In this document: positions 26,923-37,469 of the stretch, piece after piece | How the letters are laid out: each line of letters opens with the position of its first letter | Position numbering within the stretch: position 1 is the first letter of the stretch | Assembly: GCF_029855125.1 (NCBI RefSeq) | Contig: NZ_CP123229.1 | Coordinates: 620,001 to 684,000 of the forward strand | Origin: Methylocapsa sp. D3K7 | GTDB lineage: Bacteria > Pseudomonadota > Alphaproteobacteria > Rhizobiales > Beijerinckiaceae | Direction of reading: 5' to 3' | Length of the DNA: 64,000 bases | The notes under the pieces: generated by a model | Databases searched by the model: none | Told to the model about the DNA's origin: nothing | What the model saw: the letters and a program-made list of their open reading frames with translations, nothing else | Translations under genes and position numbers: made by a program

Positions 26923-27215
26923 CGACTTCCCTCCTTGGCGAAAAAAGCGGCGGCCTTCTTCAGGATCTCGCGTTCCTGTCGAAGGATCTCATTCTCCTTA
27001 CGCAGGCGGCTGAGCTCCTTGCCAACATCCTCATGCGGACCTTCAAGCAAATCGCTTTGCTCGTGCTCGGAACGCCACCGGCTCAACGTCGATTTGGCTA
27101 TGCCGAGATCATTTGCAACCCACTCGACGCTGCGTCCGCTGGTCAGCGTCAGCCGCACCGCCTCCCGTTTGAACTCGTTCGTAAATCGTCTTTGTTTGTT
27201 CCTGCTCATCGCCAC
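26919..27215 (-). CDS. IS3 orfA (HTH) protein
   Basis: 98 residues: SRNKQRRFTNEFKREAVRLT, RSVEWVANDLGIAKSTLSRW (helix-turn-helix), then a leucine-zipper stretch LSRLRKENEILRQEREILKK typical of IS3 orfA. Overlaps orfB by 4 bases (normal −1 frameshift arrangement). Confidence 0.85.
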   Translation of the reverse strand: MAMSRNKQRRFTNEFKREAVRLTLTSGRSVEWVANDLGIAKSTLSRWRSEHEQSDLLEGPHEDVGKELSRLRKENEILRQEREILKKAAAFFAKEGSR

Positions 27216-27332
27216 CTCAGCTATCTTTCATAGGGGATGGCTCTCCACTTTTGCAGGGCAGGTCTAGTGCACGCTCTGCTGTAAAGGTGAACATTCTCAA
27301 GACTTCAAGACGATGCGGTATCTTGGCTTTTT

Positions 27333-27491
27333 ATGTTCTGCTCGCTTTTGATGGCCGCGGGTCTCGTTCACATGTGGAGTCACTGGATCGAGATTTCTGC
27401 CTCACTTGGTTTTTATCCGGCGGCCTGCGTCCTTGCTGCAACTGGTACCGCACTAATCGTTTCATTGTGGGTGAACACTGGGAACGACTAG
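27333..27491 (+). CDS. Small membrane protein (52 aa)
   Basis: MFCSLLMAAGLVHMWSHWIE, ISASLGFYPAACVLAATGTA, LIVSLWVNTGND. Two hydrophobic helices. Codon pattern and hydrophobicity look genuine, but no homologue is known to me. Confidence 0.4.
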   Translation: MFCSLLMAAGLVHMWSHWIEISASLGFYPAACVLAATGTALIVSLWVNTGND

Positions 27492-27551
27492 GTTTCCCGA
27501 ACCAGAACAGCGTTATGATTTCGGAATCAATGGATTTTTTGGAGTCTCTTT

Positions 27552-27971
27552 ATGATCGACATTGACGAACTCCTCGCCGCCGCGATTCGAACCGTATGGC
27601 TACAGATCAACGGTCCGTCGCTGCCAACTCATCGAATAGAAGTCGAGATTGCGCGACGAGTCCGCGTAGTTCTCGAACGCGAGGGAGTTATCATCACCCC
27701 GTCATGCCCGACGCCTGAAGTGTGGCAGTCTTCGAATTGTTCAATTCCGATCCATGAGCTTAACGCATCGAACGATGATCAGGAGAAGTTGCGCCAACAT
27801 AACCTATGCGTTCGGGACGTTTTACCTACGCTGAGCCTCTTCAACGAAGTCTCGCCGCGCTATCGCTACACTGCGGTCACTCAACACGTGATTCTAGTGG
27901 AACCAACCACCCGTCGCGTTGTTCAGATCATTGAGTACAATTGGATGGCTAAGGGCACTGTCCTTGCGTAG
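27552..27971 (+). CDS. Hypothetical protein, unknown
   Basis: 139 residues from ATG 27552 (MIDIDELLAAAIRTVWLQIN). No signal peptide, membrane segment or motif recognised. Followed by 320 bases without a gene. Confidence 0.5.
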   Translation: MIDIDELLAAAIRTVWLQINGPSLPTHRIEVEIARRVRVVLEREGVIITPSCPTPEVWQSSNCSIPIHELNASNDDQEKLRQHNLCVRDVLPTLSLFNEVSPRYRYTAVTQHVILVEPTTRRVVQIIEYNWMAKGTVLA

Positions 27972-28172
27972 CGCCTTTAAGTCTGCAGCGTACTAAAGCA
28001 AAAACCAAGCGTCAGCAAAAGCCAAGCGTCACTTTATTTCTCTGGCTTGGCATAAATCAAATGGGAACCCAATACCTAGCCGCGTTCACGCAAGGCTTGC
28101 TTGTCGTCAATCCCGCGGGAAACAGGCTGATATCATTGCAAACTCACCGCAGTTCAGTGTCCTGCTGAGGCA
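27972..28172. other. Spacer before the PRC-barrel promoter
   Basis: No gene seen. Short direct repeat CCAAGCGTCA appears twice (about 28005 and 28022). Confidence 0.4.
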
Positions 28173-28197
28173 GGAACTTTTCTTGGTATAAATTGTT
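28173..28197 (+). promoter_or_regulatory. EcfG-type promoter
   Basis: GGAAC (28173-28177), 17-base spacer, GTT (28195-28197); 97 bases before the PRC-barrel ATG. Confidence 0.65.
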
Positions 28198-28294
28198 TTT
28201 TTCGAGCTCTCAGCTAGCTTTCGCTTTTTGACTGTACAGATAAGCGGCGGAGCTATCGTCTGGGCCACCCTATATTTTCCATAGGAGTTAAAAA

Positions 28295-28711
28295 ATGGGA
28301 ACGGCCAGTCCAACCTTCAATCTTATCTCGAGCGAAAACGTCGAGGGTATGAACGTCTATGATCCGAATGGCAACAAGATCGGTGCGATTGATCATCTCA
28401 TGATCGACAGAGTCTCCGGCAATGTTCGCTACGCCGTTATGAGCTTCGGCGGTGTGCTTGGTCTTGGGCACAGCCACTATCCACTGCCGTGGAACGCCAT
28501 CAAATATGACAGCAACTATGATGGATTCATCACCAACGTGACTGAAGAGCAACTGAAGGACGCGCCGGAGTTCAGCGACGATAGTTGGACAGATCGGGAT
28601 TGGGAGACACGCTGGCACCAACATTTCCGGGCGGAGCCCTATTGGACGGAACAGGGCACACGCAGCCAATCGCAGTCTCAAGTTTATCCACCGACGTCCG
28701 AAGGAATGTAA
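28295..28711 (+). CDS. PRC-barrel domain protein
   Basis: 138 residues from ATG 28295 with TAGGAG upstream. PRC-barrel at residues 10-90: SSENVEGMNVYDPNGNKIGA, IDHLMIDRVSGNVRYAVMSF, GGVLGLGHSHYPLPW. Soluble, no signal peptide. PRC-barrel proteins of this size belong to stress regulons in Rhizobiales. A secreted relative lies at 44564-44992. Confidence 0.88.
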   Translation: MGTASPTFNLISSENVEGMNVYDPNGNKIGAIDHLMIDRVSGNVRYAVMSFGGVLGLGHSHYPLPWNAIKYDSNYDGFITNVTEEQLKDAPEFSDDSWTDRDWETRWHQHFRAEPYWTEQGTRSQSQSQVYPPTSEGM

Positions 28712-28836
28712 AGATCGCCTTGACGCTTCCCGCTCCTTTGAAGTTGCGGTTGTATGTTTCTCAAGACTGAGACCCCCGCTTGGCCAAGGCTGGGGTCGTT
28801 CTTGAGGCCCATGGAGGACACACTCGAAGCGAGCGT

Positions 28837-30872
28837 TTAAGCAAGTGTTCGGAGCTTTGGCTCGCGCTCCCAATACCGGCGCCCCGCTGCTTTCACAAAA
28901 TCCCCATCGATCCAAACGATCCCTTCGTCCCGCTCAACGCCCGCCTCGTCCAGCAATGGCTTCGCGGCGACTGAAGCGCCGATCGCTTTGAGATGACCAA
29001 ATGCATCCATGAGGAGCTTGTCGCATCCACCTTTTGACAAGAAGACGGCAATCACATCCGTCATCACCGAGGGAACCCCGCAAGTGGGGCGTCCGCCTCG
29101 ATCAAAGACCCATCGGACATTTTGGCGCCGCCTACTTTCGAGGCGACGATTATTGATCCCCCTCCAGCCTTTGTGATTTTTGTTGCGAGCTGCTCCACAG
29201 ATCGCCGGTCTGATCCATCCGCCATCAGAATTCCCACAGTACGGCCTTTAAGTGTCTGTAATTCCCGCGCGCCCCCGACGATCCGCAACGCCGGCGACAC
29301 GTCGAAATCCTGCACCGGCACTGCGGCAGGTGAGGCCGCCGGCACGTCCATATTAAGCCCTCCGGCCACCCGCGCAGCGAATCGACGTTGACAAGATTGC
29401 CAAGCATACGCATGCGAATTTCTGCGAGCGTCACCTTTGACAATTCGAAGACAAAGGCTGACGCGAGATGCGCTTGCTCGGCAGGCACCAGGGAGCGGAA
29501 GAACAGTCGAGCCTGGCTGTAGTGGTCCGCAAAGCTTTCCGCACGGATACGCAGCTTCTCTCCCCTTCGAGATAAGGATAGCTTTCAAAACCTCTCGTGG
29601 AACATTCGCGTGGCCCAGATATTTCTCCGGTCTTGCCAACACTAATTGGCTTGTAATTGGCTCGCCCCTTGAGCTGCAGCATCTGCATCTGGCCGTCCCG
29701 TTGAAAATTCATCACCGGACATTTGGGCGCATTGATGGGAATTTGGTGGAAGTTCGCCGTACCTAATCGACTCTCCTGCGTGTCGAGGTAGCTAAAGAGA
29801 CGGCCCTGTAGAAGGGGATCCTTGCTAAAATCGATGCCCGGTACGATGTTCGCCGGGCAAAATGCAACCTGTTCCGTCTCAGCAAAGAAATTGTCCGGCC
29901 AGCGGTCGAGCACCATGCGGCCGACAATTCGAACCGGTAAGACCTCCTCGGGAATAATCTTTGTTGCGTCAAGCACATCATAGGGAAGCTTTGCCGCGAA
30001 CTCCTCGTCGAAAGTTTGAATTCCAAATTCCCATTCTGGATAATCGCCGCGCGCGATTGCATCGAACAGGTCGCGCCGGTGGAAATCAGGATCAGCCCCC
30101 GCGATCTTGACAGCCTCGTCCCAGATCTTCGATTGCGGGCCCTGCTTTGGCTTCCAATGGAACTTCACGAACGTCGACTGGCCCTCATCATTGACGAATC
30201 GGAAGGTGTGAATTCCAACTCCCTCCATGGTGCGAAACGAATGAGGAATCGTTCGGTCCGACATCGCCCACATCATCATATGTGTCGATTCAGGCATTAG
30301 GCTGATAAAATCCCAAAACGTATCATGCGCGGTAGCCGCTTGCGGGAAGCCGCGATCAGCCTCCATTTTTGCCGCGTGAATAAGATCAGGAAACTTGATT
30401 GCGTCTTGGATAAAAAACACTGGGTATTATTACCAACCAGATCCCAATTTCCTTCTTTCGTATAAAACTTCACCGCGAAGGCGCGAACGTCGCGCGGCGT
30501 ATCGACGGAGCCAGCGCCTCCCGCGACAGTCGAAAAGCGGGTAAACACTGGAGTGCGTTCTCCCGCCCGCTGAAACAGATCGGCCCGCGTAATGTCCGAT
30601 AACGATTCGTGCAATTCGAAAAACCCATGCGAGGCCGATCCTCTGGCATGGACAATCCGCTCCGGGATTCGTTCATGGTCGAAATGAAATATTTTTTCCC
30701 GCAGAACGAAATCTTCGAGCTGGACTGGACCGCACACCCCCACTTTGCCATCGCGGCAGCGGACTTCGCGAACGCTGGGACGTTCGGTTGAATAACTCTG
30801 TTGAACAGGCGCGGTGCGTTTAACCAATTGTGGGTCTGCATGACCCGGGGTAAGCACGGTTAGAATAAGCAT
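28837..30872 (-). pseudogene. Large-subunit catalase (KatE type), decayed
   Basis: Clearly homologous along its length to the intact catalase at 33955-36048, but in at least five frame pieces. The N-terminus ([24 protein letters not shown] with the catalytic His) runs to WDLVGNNT near 30420, where one base is missing. The main part ([20 protein letters not shown] to [15 protein letters not shown]) runs to about 29560; C-terminal pieces ([42 protein letters not shown]) follow in other frames. Dead copy. Confidence 0.9.
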
Positions 30873-30888
30873 GGCCTATAGCTAATCG

Positions 30889-31230
30889 CTATTTTGGTTC
30901 TGGTCCCGGTAACCCTCCTGGCATCCCCGGGGGCGGAATCACGGGTGCTGAATTCGGATGAGGAACGGGAGCGGGCTTCACAATTTCGGGATCCGCTCCT
31001 GATTCGGGTTTAATAACACCGCCGCCGGCGTCCAACTTATCACTAAGATTGGATCCATCTGCCGCAGCTCCGCCTCGAGCGGGTCCATTAGGCGCATCGC
31101 TTGGCCTCGACTTATCCTTCTCGGGAATGGTCTGATTACCGGCGGGATCGCCGGGCGCCGTCTGCGCTAACACCCCTGTCGCGGCGAGGCTCAACGCGCC
31201 GACAAAAACCAAATACAATTTGTCACTCAT
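30889..31230 (-). CDS. Secreted proline-rich protein
   Basis: 113 residues. Signal peptide MSDKLYLVFVGALSLAATGVLAQ; then a low-complexity mature part with SDKLDAGGGVIKPESGADPE and VIPPPGMPGGLPGPEPK, a C-terminal pattern found in many small rhizobial exported proteins. A CGAAC-N17-GTT sequence lies 32 bases upstream (31262-31286). It stands between the decayed catalase and the IS5 remnant. Confidence 0.7.
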   Translation of the reverse strand: MSDKLYLVFVGALSLAATGVLAQTAPGDPAGNQTIPEKDKSRPSDAPNGPARGGAAADGSNLSDKLDAGGGVIKPESGADPEIVKPAPVPHPNSAPVIPPPGMPGGLPGPEPK

Positions 31231-31261
31231 TCAAAGTCTCCGTTGCGGAAGTGCGGGGTCC

Positions 31262-31286
31262 AACGCGAAGACCCCAAGTTCGTTCG
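31262..31286 (-). promoter_or_regulatory. Weak EcfG-like promoter (one mismatch)
   Basis: CGAAC-N17-GTT on the minus strand; GGAAC would be the consensus. Confidence 0.35.
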
Positions 31287-31399
31287 GCTACCATTCGTTC
31301 TTCATGGTTCCGGTCAAGGCAAGTTTTTATTACCGGACGTTTGTTTCCTTTCGATTGGATCAGGCTGGACGCACCTAGGTCGTAGTGGGCCATTTAACT

Positions 31400-31671
31400 A
31401 TCTGAGCCATATGGCGATAGCCGCGAGTTTGACGAGGAGCTTGTCGTATCGGATGGCGACGCGTCGAAACTTTTTGAGCTTGTTGAAGAAACGCTCGATG
31501 ATGTCGCGTTCCTTGTAGAGATCGATGTCGTAAGGGCGCCGGAACTTGCGGTTTCGCTTGGGTGGGATGACGATTTCGACGCCAGTTTCGGAGAGCTTCG
31601 CGTGCGGATGATCGGCGTCGTATCCTTTGTCGGCGATCGTGTTGGCAGCTTCGAAGCCGTCAATTCCTTAT
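31400..31671 (-). mobile_element. IS5-family transposase remnant (C-terminus)
   Basis: Minus-strand reading gives EAANTIADKGYDADHPHAKL, IVIPPKRNRKFRRPYDIDLY, RDIIERFFNKLKKFRRVATR: the last third of an IS5 DDE transposase, in one frame. N-terminus absent. Different from the copies at 20900 and 46861. Confidence 0.75.
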
Positions 31672-31880
31672 AGCCATCGGCGTGGCGGAGGATTTGGGTT
31701 TTGCGGTTCCGCGCTTGGAGGGATTGCGCGCCCATCGTCATGCTTAAACGTTTTATAAGCGAGGAGGCCCAATAGAGCCCAGATGATGCGCGGCACTCCT
31801 TTAGTTTTCCCTCCTGTACTGGGCTGGCGTCGACCACCGGGACCATTCATCATGCCATTTAAAACATCGCGGAATCCCAT
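31668..31880 (-). pseudogene. YidB-like protein, truncated
   Basis: MGFRDVLNGMMNGPGGRRQP and then PRIIWALLGLLAYKTFKH, the N-terminal part of a small YidB/DUF937-like protein; it stops after NPNPPPRRWL where the IS5 remnant begins. Start ATG at 31880. The last residues come from a palindromic sequence also found at the end of the next gene. Confidence 0.55.
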
Positions 31881-31959
31881 GTCGAAGCTCCTGACCCTGA
31901 TCATATTTAAGCGGTGTGATTATAACTTCAAGCGGAACGCCGCCGGCATCGTATCATTG

Positions 31960-32268
31960 CTAAAGCCACCGGCGTGGCGGTGAACCGGGCTCGCGAATAT
32001 CACCTGTGGCGGGAGCACTGGTGGCGAAAAATCGATTCCAAATAAACAGCACGAGGAACGAACCGACGGTCGCACCGATAAGCCCCGCACCCTGATCAAG
32101 TCGATACCAACCGATAGTTTGGCCGATAAACGTTGCGACGAATGCTCCGGAGATTCCGAGCGCGGTCGTCAGTATGAAACCCCCTAATTCGTTCGGACCG
32201 GGCGAGAGGACCCGCGCTATTATTCCGGCAACGAATCCGATCATGATGATCCAAATAATGTTCGACAC
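31960..32268 (-). CDS. GlsB/YeaQ/YmgE-type stress membrane protein
   Basis: 102 residues with three hydrophobic helices: IIWIIMIGFVAGIIARVLSP, GFILTTALGISGAFVATFIG, LIGATVGSFLVLFIWNRFFA. Glycine-rich transglycosylase-associated family. An exact EcfG-type promoter lies 42 bases upstream of the ATG. The tail REPGSPPRRWL contains the same palindrome-derived PRRWL end as the neighbouring relic. Confidence 0.85.
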   Translation of the reverse strand: MSNIIWIIMIGFVAGIIARVLSPGPNELGGFILTTALGISGAFVATFIGQTIGWYRLDQGAGLIGATVGSFLVLFIWNRFFATSAPATGDIREPGSPPRRWL

Positions 32269-32309
32269 AGTGATCTCTCCCTTAAACGTTGCGTATAACC
32301 TTGCCGACC

Positions 32310-32334
32310 AACGTTCAATGATCCATGGAGTTCC
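32310..32334 (-). promoter_or_regulatory. EcfG-type promoter for glsB-like gene
   Basis: Minus strand GGAAC (32334-32330), 17 bases, GTT (32312-32310). Confidence 0.7.
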
Positions 32335-32493
32335 ACCAGCGCTCGGGTAACGTAGTCCAGTGAATCAAAAGGGCTGCTTTGCCGGCGCTCGGGAGCTACG
32401 CTCAGGTCGGGACAAAGGAACAAAAACTACGCAGCGCAGTCGAAATCACGATTTAGCCTACATGACGGCCATCAGTGGATCGTCATCTCGAAT

Positions 32494-32877
32494 TCAATCG
32501 TCATCACCGTGCCCCACCACCTCGGTGCCCAAGAATAAAGACGGATCGTCGAGCAAATAGAACTCTTGCAGGATTACATCGATAAACTCGCCTATAGCGA
32601 GGCCAATTGGAATGGCGACAGATACTGGCTTTTGGCCAAACCACGACAACGCAAGTACGTCTCGGAAAATGCTTTGCGTAATGAAGCGCAGCTTCCCTGG
32701 GTCCTTGCTTCCGTGACCGGGAATATCCAAGGTATGGGCCAGGATGCGCCCACTTTCTCGCAACCGTCCCTTCATACAGCTATGCGACCAAATCGAGAAG
32801 CTAGGCCAAACAAGCAATCCCATTCTTGGAGGCCAGCGAATAATCTTGTCGCGCAAACTCGACAACCAGAAATCCAT
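32494..32877 (-). CDS. Hypothetical protein
   Basis: 127 residues from 32877 (MDFWLSSLRDKIIRWPPRMG). The C-terminal half (FGQKPVSVAIPIGLAIGEFI, DVILQEFYLLDDPSLFLGTE) looks like real protein. No family recognised. A plus-strand frame of similar length overlaps (32566-32961) but has poorer composition. Confidence 0.4.
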   Translation of the reverse strand: MDFWLSSLRDKIIRWPPRMGLLVWPSFSIWSHSCMKGRLRESGRILAHTLDIPGHGSKDPGKLRFITQSIFRDVLALSWFGQKPVSVAIPIGLAIGEFIDVILQEFYLLDDPSLFLGTEVVGHGDDD

Positions 32878-32957
32878 ACTTATATGACGGGGGCGCCACC
32901 CAATACCGTTTTGCTTCGTTTAAGCGGTCAACATGGAGCGGCGAGAGGAGCAATTAG

Positions 32958-33455
32958 ATGAGTGCTGATACCGGAATGTCATATCAATCGAGCTCAGCAC
33001 GCCCGAATGACGGGTCAAACGGGCCCGGATACTGGCATGGTAAGCCCTGGAAACCCGTGGAAATTCTGGTGATGGTTTTGGGGTTCGTCATGTACTGGCC
33101 GATCGGTCTGGCGGTCTTGGGTTGGAAATTCTGGCAGAAGAAATCCGGTTACCCCGGCGACATTATCTCGTTCGCGCGAGAAAGATGGGAAAACTGGGCG
33201 AACTGGACGCGCGGTTCGGACCGCCTGGGCTATGTGGGTGCCTCCAGTTATAGCATGCACTCGACCGGCAATCGCGCTTTCGACGAATGGCGCGCAACTG
33301 AACTCTCCCGGCTGGAAGAAGAACGCCAGAAGCTCATCGCCGCCGAGCGCGAATTCGCGGAATTCATGGAAAATCTCCGCCACGCAAAGGATCGCCAGGA
33401 GTTCGAGCGGTTCATGAACGAGCATAGAAACCAACAAGGCCGCCACTCCGGGTAA
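32958..33455 (+). CDS. DUF2852 membrane protein
   Basis: 165 residues. Membrane helix near residues 35-57 (VEILVMVLGFVMYWPIGLAV), then the DUF2852 tail: STGNRAFDEWRATELSRLEE, ERQKLIAAEREFAEFMENLR, QEFERFMNEHR. Conserved in Rhizobiales; function unknown. Start ATG 32958. Confidence 0.9.
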   Translation: MSADTGMSYQSSSARPNDGSNGPGYWHGKPWKPVEILVMVLGFVMYWPIGLAVLGWKFWQKKSGYPGDIISFARERWENWANWTRGSDRLGYVGASSYSMHSTGNRAFDEWRATELSRLEEERQKLIAAEREFAEFMENLRHAKDRQEFERFMNEHRNQQGRHSG

Positions 33456-33550
33456 TAGAGCAAAGTCTTACAATAAGCTCAAACCTCTATGTTCGTCCCA
33501 CGAAAGACGCATGTCCATCTCAAGACGGCCATCCGTCTCCTTGGGCTTAG

Positions 33551-33900
33551 ATGGCGCTTTCGGACCTCAGCGAGGATGCCCGATACGGGCGCCTTGTTGA
33601 GGCGATGGCAAAACACTACATCACTGATCTCGCAGGGATTGTACGGAGCTGGAACGCAAACGCGCAGCGTTTCGACGGGTACGAGGCTTTAGAAATCATC
33701 GGCTGCACCTTTCGCGATTCCTACACGGGGAACTTCGAGAACCAAGTTTGGCGGATGCATAAGGATGACATGCGCTTCTGGGCTCACGTCGTCGATCCGA
33801 TTCGAGAACGGATCGATTGTTGGTTATTGCAAGATCACACGCGATCTTACGGAGCGGAGCGGGAGAATGCACTCCAGAAATGCGAACAGCCATTCCGCCT
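33551..33900 (+). pseudogene. PAS-domain sensor fragment
   Basis: GRLVEAMAKHYITDLAGIVR, SWNANAQRFDGYEALEIIGC, WRMHKDDMRFWAHVV are the PAS domain of a rhizobial sensor kinase. About 10 residues are missing in the middle, and after VVDPIRER the rest (VGYCKITRDLTERSG) reads in another frame. No kinase domain follows; the intact catalase gene starts on the other strand. Confidence 0.7.
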
Positions 33901-33954
33901 TTGTGCAGGCCGTGACCCGCATCCGACGGCATCTTCCGCAGCCTGCTTGCGCGG

Positions 33955-36048
33955 CTAAGCGAGAGTGCGCACCTTTGGCTCGCGGTCGAAGAAACGCTTA
34001 CCGGCGGCGGCGATAAAGGGGTCACCAAGCCCGGTCACGCCGGCATCGGGCTCGACGCCGGCCTTGTCCAGCAGCGGTTTGGCCTCGGGCGTGTGGCCAA
34101 TTGCCTTCAGATGGCCGAACGCATCCATCACGAACTGGACCGCCGACGCCTCCTTCAGGAGAGCCTTGCATCCAGCTGACGAGAGGATGACGGCGATCGC
34201 ATCGACGGTCTGCGACGGTGTACCCGCAAGCTGCCCGTCCGCCTTAAGGTGCGAGCCGTCGGCCAAGGTTGCGCCCCCGACTTTGGGTGAAACGAGGACC
34301 GACCTGCCGCCTTGCTTCTTGACCGCGTCAACCAGCTTCTTGATTGCCTTCGCATCGGAGCCATCGGCATAGAGAATACCGATCGCACGTCCCGCGATGG
34401 TTTCTTTCATATTGGCCTGGATGCTGAGCGCGGGGCTGGGGTTGATGTCGATCGGCTCGCGCGCTGCCGGGTTCTTCGGCGGCAGCGGAATGCCAATGCC
34501 GGCCGCCACTCGCTTGGCTAGATCCTCGTCGACATTGCGCAAATTGCCAATGATCCGCGGTGGCACATGCGCTAGTGCGACCTTCGAAAGCTCGAAGGTA
34601 AAGGATGAGGCGACATGTGCCCTCTCGTTCTCGGTCAGCGACCGGAAGAGCAGCCTCGCTTGGCTATAATGGTCGGCAAACAATTCGGGGCGGATGCGGA
34701 GCTTGTCACCTTGCTCGTCCTTGGCCGCCTGATGGGCGAAAGTGGTGAATCCGGTCACCGGGCATTCGCGCGGCCCTGTCTCCTCGCCCGCATCGCCCAG
34801 GCTGTTGGGCTCGTAGCTGGCGCGGCCCTTGGGCACGATCATCTGCATCTGGCCATCTCGCTGGAAATTCATCACCGGACATTTCGGCGCGTTGATCGGA
34901 AGCTGATGGAAATTCGAAGTCCCGAGCCGGCTCTTCTGCGTGTCGAGATAGCTGAAAAGGCGTCCCTGCAGCAGTGGGTCGTTGGTGAAGTCAATTCCCG
35001 GCACGATGTTGGCCGGACAATAGGCGACCTGTTCGGTTTCGGCAAAGAAATTGTCGACGTTGCGGTCCAGAACCATTCGTCCGATCAGCCGAACCGGCAA
35101 CACTTCCTCGGGAATGATCTTAGTCGCGTCGAGCACGTCGTAAGGCAGGCTGTTGGCAAATTTCTGATCGAACGCTTGGATGCCCAATTCCCACTCGGGA
35201 AAAGCTCCGGATTCGATCGCCTCGTGCAGATCGCGGCGATGATAGTCGTTGTCCGCGGCCTGAAGCTTCATCGCTTCGTCCCAGAGGGTCGACTGCATGC
35301 CGAGCTTGGGCTTCCAGTGGAATTTCACGAATGTCGATGTGCCATCCGCGTTGACAAGTCGGAACGTATGGATTCCAAACCCCTCCATCATCCGCAGCGA
35401 CCGCGGGATTGCGCGGTCCGACATGGCCCACATCAGCATGTGGGTGGTTTCCGGCATCAGTGAGGCCCAATCCCAGAAGGTATCATGTGCACTTCCGGCC
35501 TGCGGATAGCCTCGATCCGCCTCCATCTTCACCGCGTGGATCAAGTCCGGAAACTTAATCGCGTCCTGGATGAAGAAGACTGGGATATTGTTGCCTACCA
35601 GATCCCAATTGCCCTCCTGCGTATAGAATTTGACCGCGAACCCGCGCACATCGCGCGGCGTATCGACCGAGCCAGCGCCGCCCGCGACGGTGGAAAAGCG
35701 GGTGAACACCGGGACCTTGGCGCCCGGTCGCTGGAAGAGGTCCGCTTTCGTGATGTCGGTCAGCGAATCATATAGCTCGAAATAGCCGTGGGCCGCCGTG
35801 CCGCGCGCATGGACAATGCGTTCCGGAATCCTCTCATGATCGAAATGGAAGATTTTCTCCCGCAGGACGAAATCTTCCAGCAGCGCTGGCCCGCGAGTGC
35901 CAGACTTTAGGCTGTTTTGATTGTCGGAGACGCGGATACCCTGGTTGGTCGTCAGGTAACCGGCATCGTGGGGTGCTTTCGCGCCAATTCGCTGATGGGT
36001 TTCGCCGCCATTGCCGTCGGTGGTTTCGTAATGGGACTTCGATGCCAC
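33955..36048 (-). CDS. katE: Catalase, large-subunit KatE/HPII type
   Basis: Decomposes hydrogen peroxide. 697 residues, as in clade 2 catalases with the extra C-terminal flavodoxin-like domain (residues about 550-697: [33 protein letters not shown]). Catalytic His80 in RIVHARG, distal Asn in [13 protein letters not shown], and heme-ligand Tyr in [14 protein letters not shown] are all present. A CGAAC-N17-GTT stress-like promoter is at 36106-36082. This is the working partner of the decayed copy at 28837-30872. Confidence 0.96.
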   Translation of the reverse strand: MASKSHYETTDGNGGETHQRIGAKAPHDAGYLTTNQGIRVSDNQNSLKSGTRGPALLEDFVLREKIFHFDHERIPERIVHARGTAAHGYFELYDSLTDITKADLFQRPGAKVPVFTRFSTVAGGAGSVDTPRDVRGFAVKFYTQEGNWDLVGNNIPVFFIQDAIKFPDLIHAVKMEADRGYPQAGSAHDTFWDWASLMPETTHMLMWAMSDRAIPRSLRMMEGFGIHTFRLVNADGTSTFVKFHWKPKLGMQSTLWDEAMKLQAADNDYHRRDLHEAIESGAFPEWELGIQAFDQKFANSLPYDVLDATKIIPEEVLPVRLIGRMVLDRNVDNFFAETEQVAYCPANIVPGIDFTNDPLLQGRLFSYLDTQKSRLGTSNFHQLPINAPKCPVMNFQRDGQMQMIVPKGRASYEPNSLGDAGEETGPRECPVTGFTTFAHQAAKDEQGDKLRIRPELFADHYSQARLLFRSLTENERAHVASSFTFELSKVALAHVPPRIIGNLRNVDEDLAKRVAAGIGIPLPPKNPAAREPIDINPSPALSIQANMKETIAGRAIGILYADGSDAKAIKKLVDAVKKQGGRSVLVSPKVGGATLADGSHLKADGQLAGTPSQTVDAIAVILSSAGCKALLKEASAVQFVMDAFGHLKAIGHTPEAKPLLDKAGVEPDAGVTGLGDPFIAAAGKRFFDREPKVRTLA

Positions 36049-36081
36049 AATTGTCTCCTCGCCTTGTCTGGACCTAAGGCT

Positions 36082-36106
36082 AACGGCCTGCGGGGGAAAG
36101 GGTTCG
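36082..36106 (-). promoter_or_regulatory. Weak EcfG-like promoter before katE
   Basis: CGAAC, 17 bases, GTT on the minus strand, −10 at 34 bases before the ATG; one mismatch to GGAAC. Confidence 0.4.
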
Positions 36107-36206
36107 GTATTGAAGACTGTTTGGGTGAGAATTCCTGGCGCCGCGGTCGAAAAGTTTTTCCAATGTGGGAAAAATAATAAGGACGTGATGCTGCCGATCG
36201 TCGCGC

Positions 36207-37406
36207 CTAATGGGACTCGCCCAGCACGAAGTGCCGGCAGTGCTCCAGATATGCCTTCTCATGAATGGCAAGGAGATCGACGACGCTGCTCCAAAGCCAG
36301 GAAGGAGCCTTAAGGTCACCGGTCTGCGCCCTACCCAGTTCCTGCGCCCATTTGGATTGGGTGTCTGCGTCCAACTGACGTGCATGAGCCTTCCCAACTA
36401 CATTTGCTAGGAAGCGAGCGAGGTTCATTGCCTGTGCACGCGTTAGCGTCTGAAGCTCTATCTTCAGATCCTGCGGTAGAAGTTCGCGGATAAAGATCGA
36501 ACGGCCGAACAATTGAATAGCGCGCATTCGTTCTCCCAAATACGGGGACAAATGACGCGCGCCCTCCACAACCCGTTGGGCTTGGTCTTCAGGCATAGCC
36601 GCGGACTCATCCACCGGAGCGGCGGCTTGCACGGCTTCCTTCAAGTCCATCAGACATAGCTCCACCTCCTTGTCTCCGACGCCTAGCAGCACACAATAGC
36701 GAAGTTTCCCTAGCGAACTGCATCCTTTTTTCCAATAGGCGGCATCAAGCATTTCCACTGGCGCATCGTCTTTGCGAGAGCGCAGCGTGGTAGTGAGTTG
36801 GCGGACATGTTCCTTTTCGAACAGACGCATGATTTCGGAACGCTCGTTGGCAGCCAAGGGCCAGAATCTCTTACCCAAGGGTATTGTCGGTTTGGTATTC
36901 CCGATCCGCTCCTTCGCGAGGTTTTGCCATGACCGGCGTCTTGCTGTCTTGACCGCTCCGCGCATCGGCTCAGGGATATCGTCTCCTTCGCCCCCCGTTT
37001 GGCCGGGTTTCATGGCTGCGGCATAGCCCTCGATCATCTGCTCCAAGATACGCGCCGTGGTGACCCCAGGAAGATCGGAACCGCGGGCGGCAGAAGCCAA
37101 TGAAAGGCCAAGTCGAACGAGGTCATGAATGGGATTTCCGATCACCGTCTGGTCCAGATCTCTGATCTGGATCTCGACGCGCCCATCCGAGTGTGCCAGC
37201 GGGCCTAGATTTCCGACGTGGCAATCTCCACAAATCCAGATAGGCGGGCCCTCGGGTAGGTGGCCCCGCTTCAAATGCCGCAGCCAATCATAAAACTGCG
37301 CAGTGTTGCCTCTGACATATGCATGCGCCGACCGCGCCATCTTGAGCCGTTGTGCGGCTGCCAAAGCGCCCTCTCGAGCATCAGGATCAATCAAGTGAGA
37401 GGCCAT
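36207..37406 (-). CDS. DUF2252 protein (kinase-like fold)
   Basis: 399 residues from ATG 37406 ([20 protein letters not shown]); an upstream in-frame ATG at 37469 is possible. DUF2252 signatures: [50 protein letters not shown], which resemble aminoglycoside-phosphotransferase catalytic motifs (GDxHxxN, DxD). [22 protein letters not shown] sequence and [11 protein letters not shown] close the domain. Substrate unknown. Confidence 0.9.
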   Translation of the reverse strand: MASHLIDPDAREGALAAAQRLKMARSAHAYVRGNTAQFYDWLRHLKRGHLPEGPPIWICGDCHVGNLGPLAHSDGRVEIQIRDLDQTVIGNPIHDLVRLGLSLASAARGSDLPGVTTARILEQMIEGYAAAMKPGQTGGEGDDIPEPMRGAVKTARRRSWQNLAKERIGNTKPTIPLGKRFWPLAANERSEIMRLFEKEHVRQLTTTLRSRKDDAPVEMLDAAYWKKGCSSLGKLRYCVLLGVGDKEVELCLMDLKEAVQAAAPVDESAAMPEDQAQRVVEGARHLSPYLGERMRAIQLFGRSIFIRELLPQDLKIELQTLTRAQAMNLARFLANVVGKAHARQLDADTQSKWAQELGRAQTGDLKAPSWLWSSVVDLLAIHEKAYLEHCRHFVLGESH

Positions 37407-37469
37407 GGATGGCTCCAAAGGAGAAGTCACAGCTGCAAACACCGTTGAACAATACATAGTGTTCTGCAC

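Larger units (their letters stand above)
26120..27265 (-). mobile_element. IS3-family element, decayed
   Basis: Contains orfA (26919-27215) intact and orfB broken. The 5' flank TGCCCTGCAAAAGTGGAGAG near 27250 recurs in diverged form at about 50460-50480, marking the same IS end. The left end is not clear. Confidence 0.7.
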
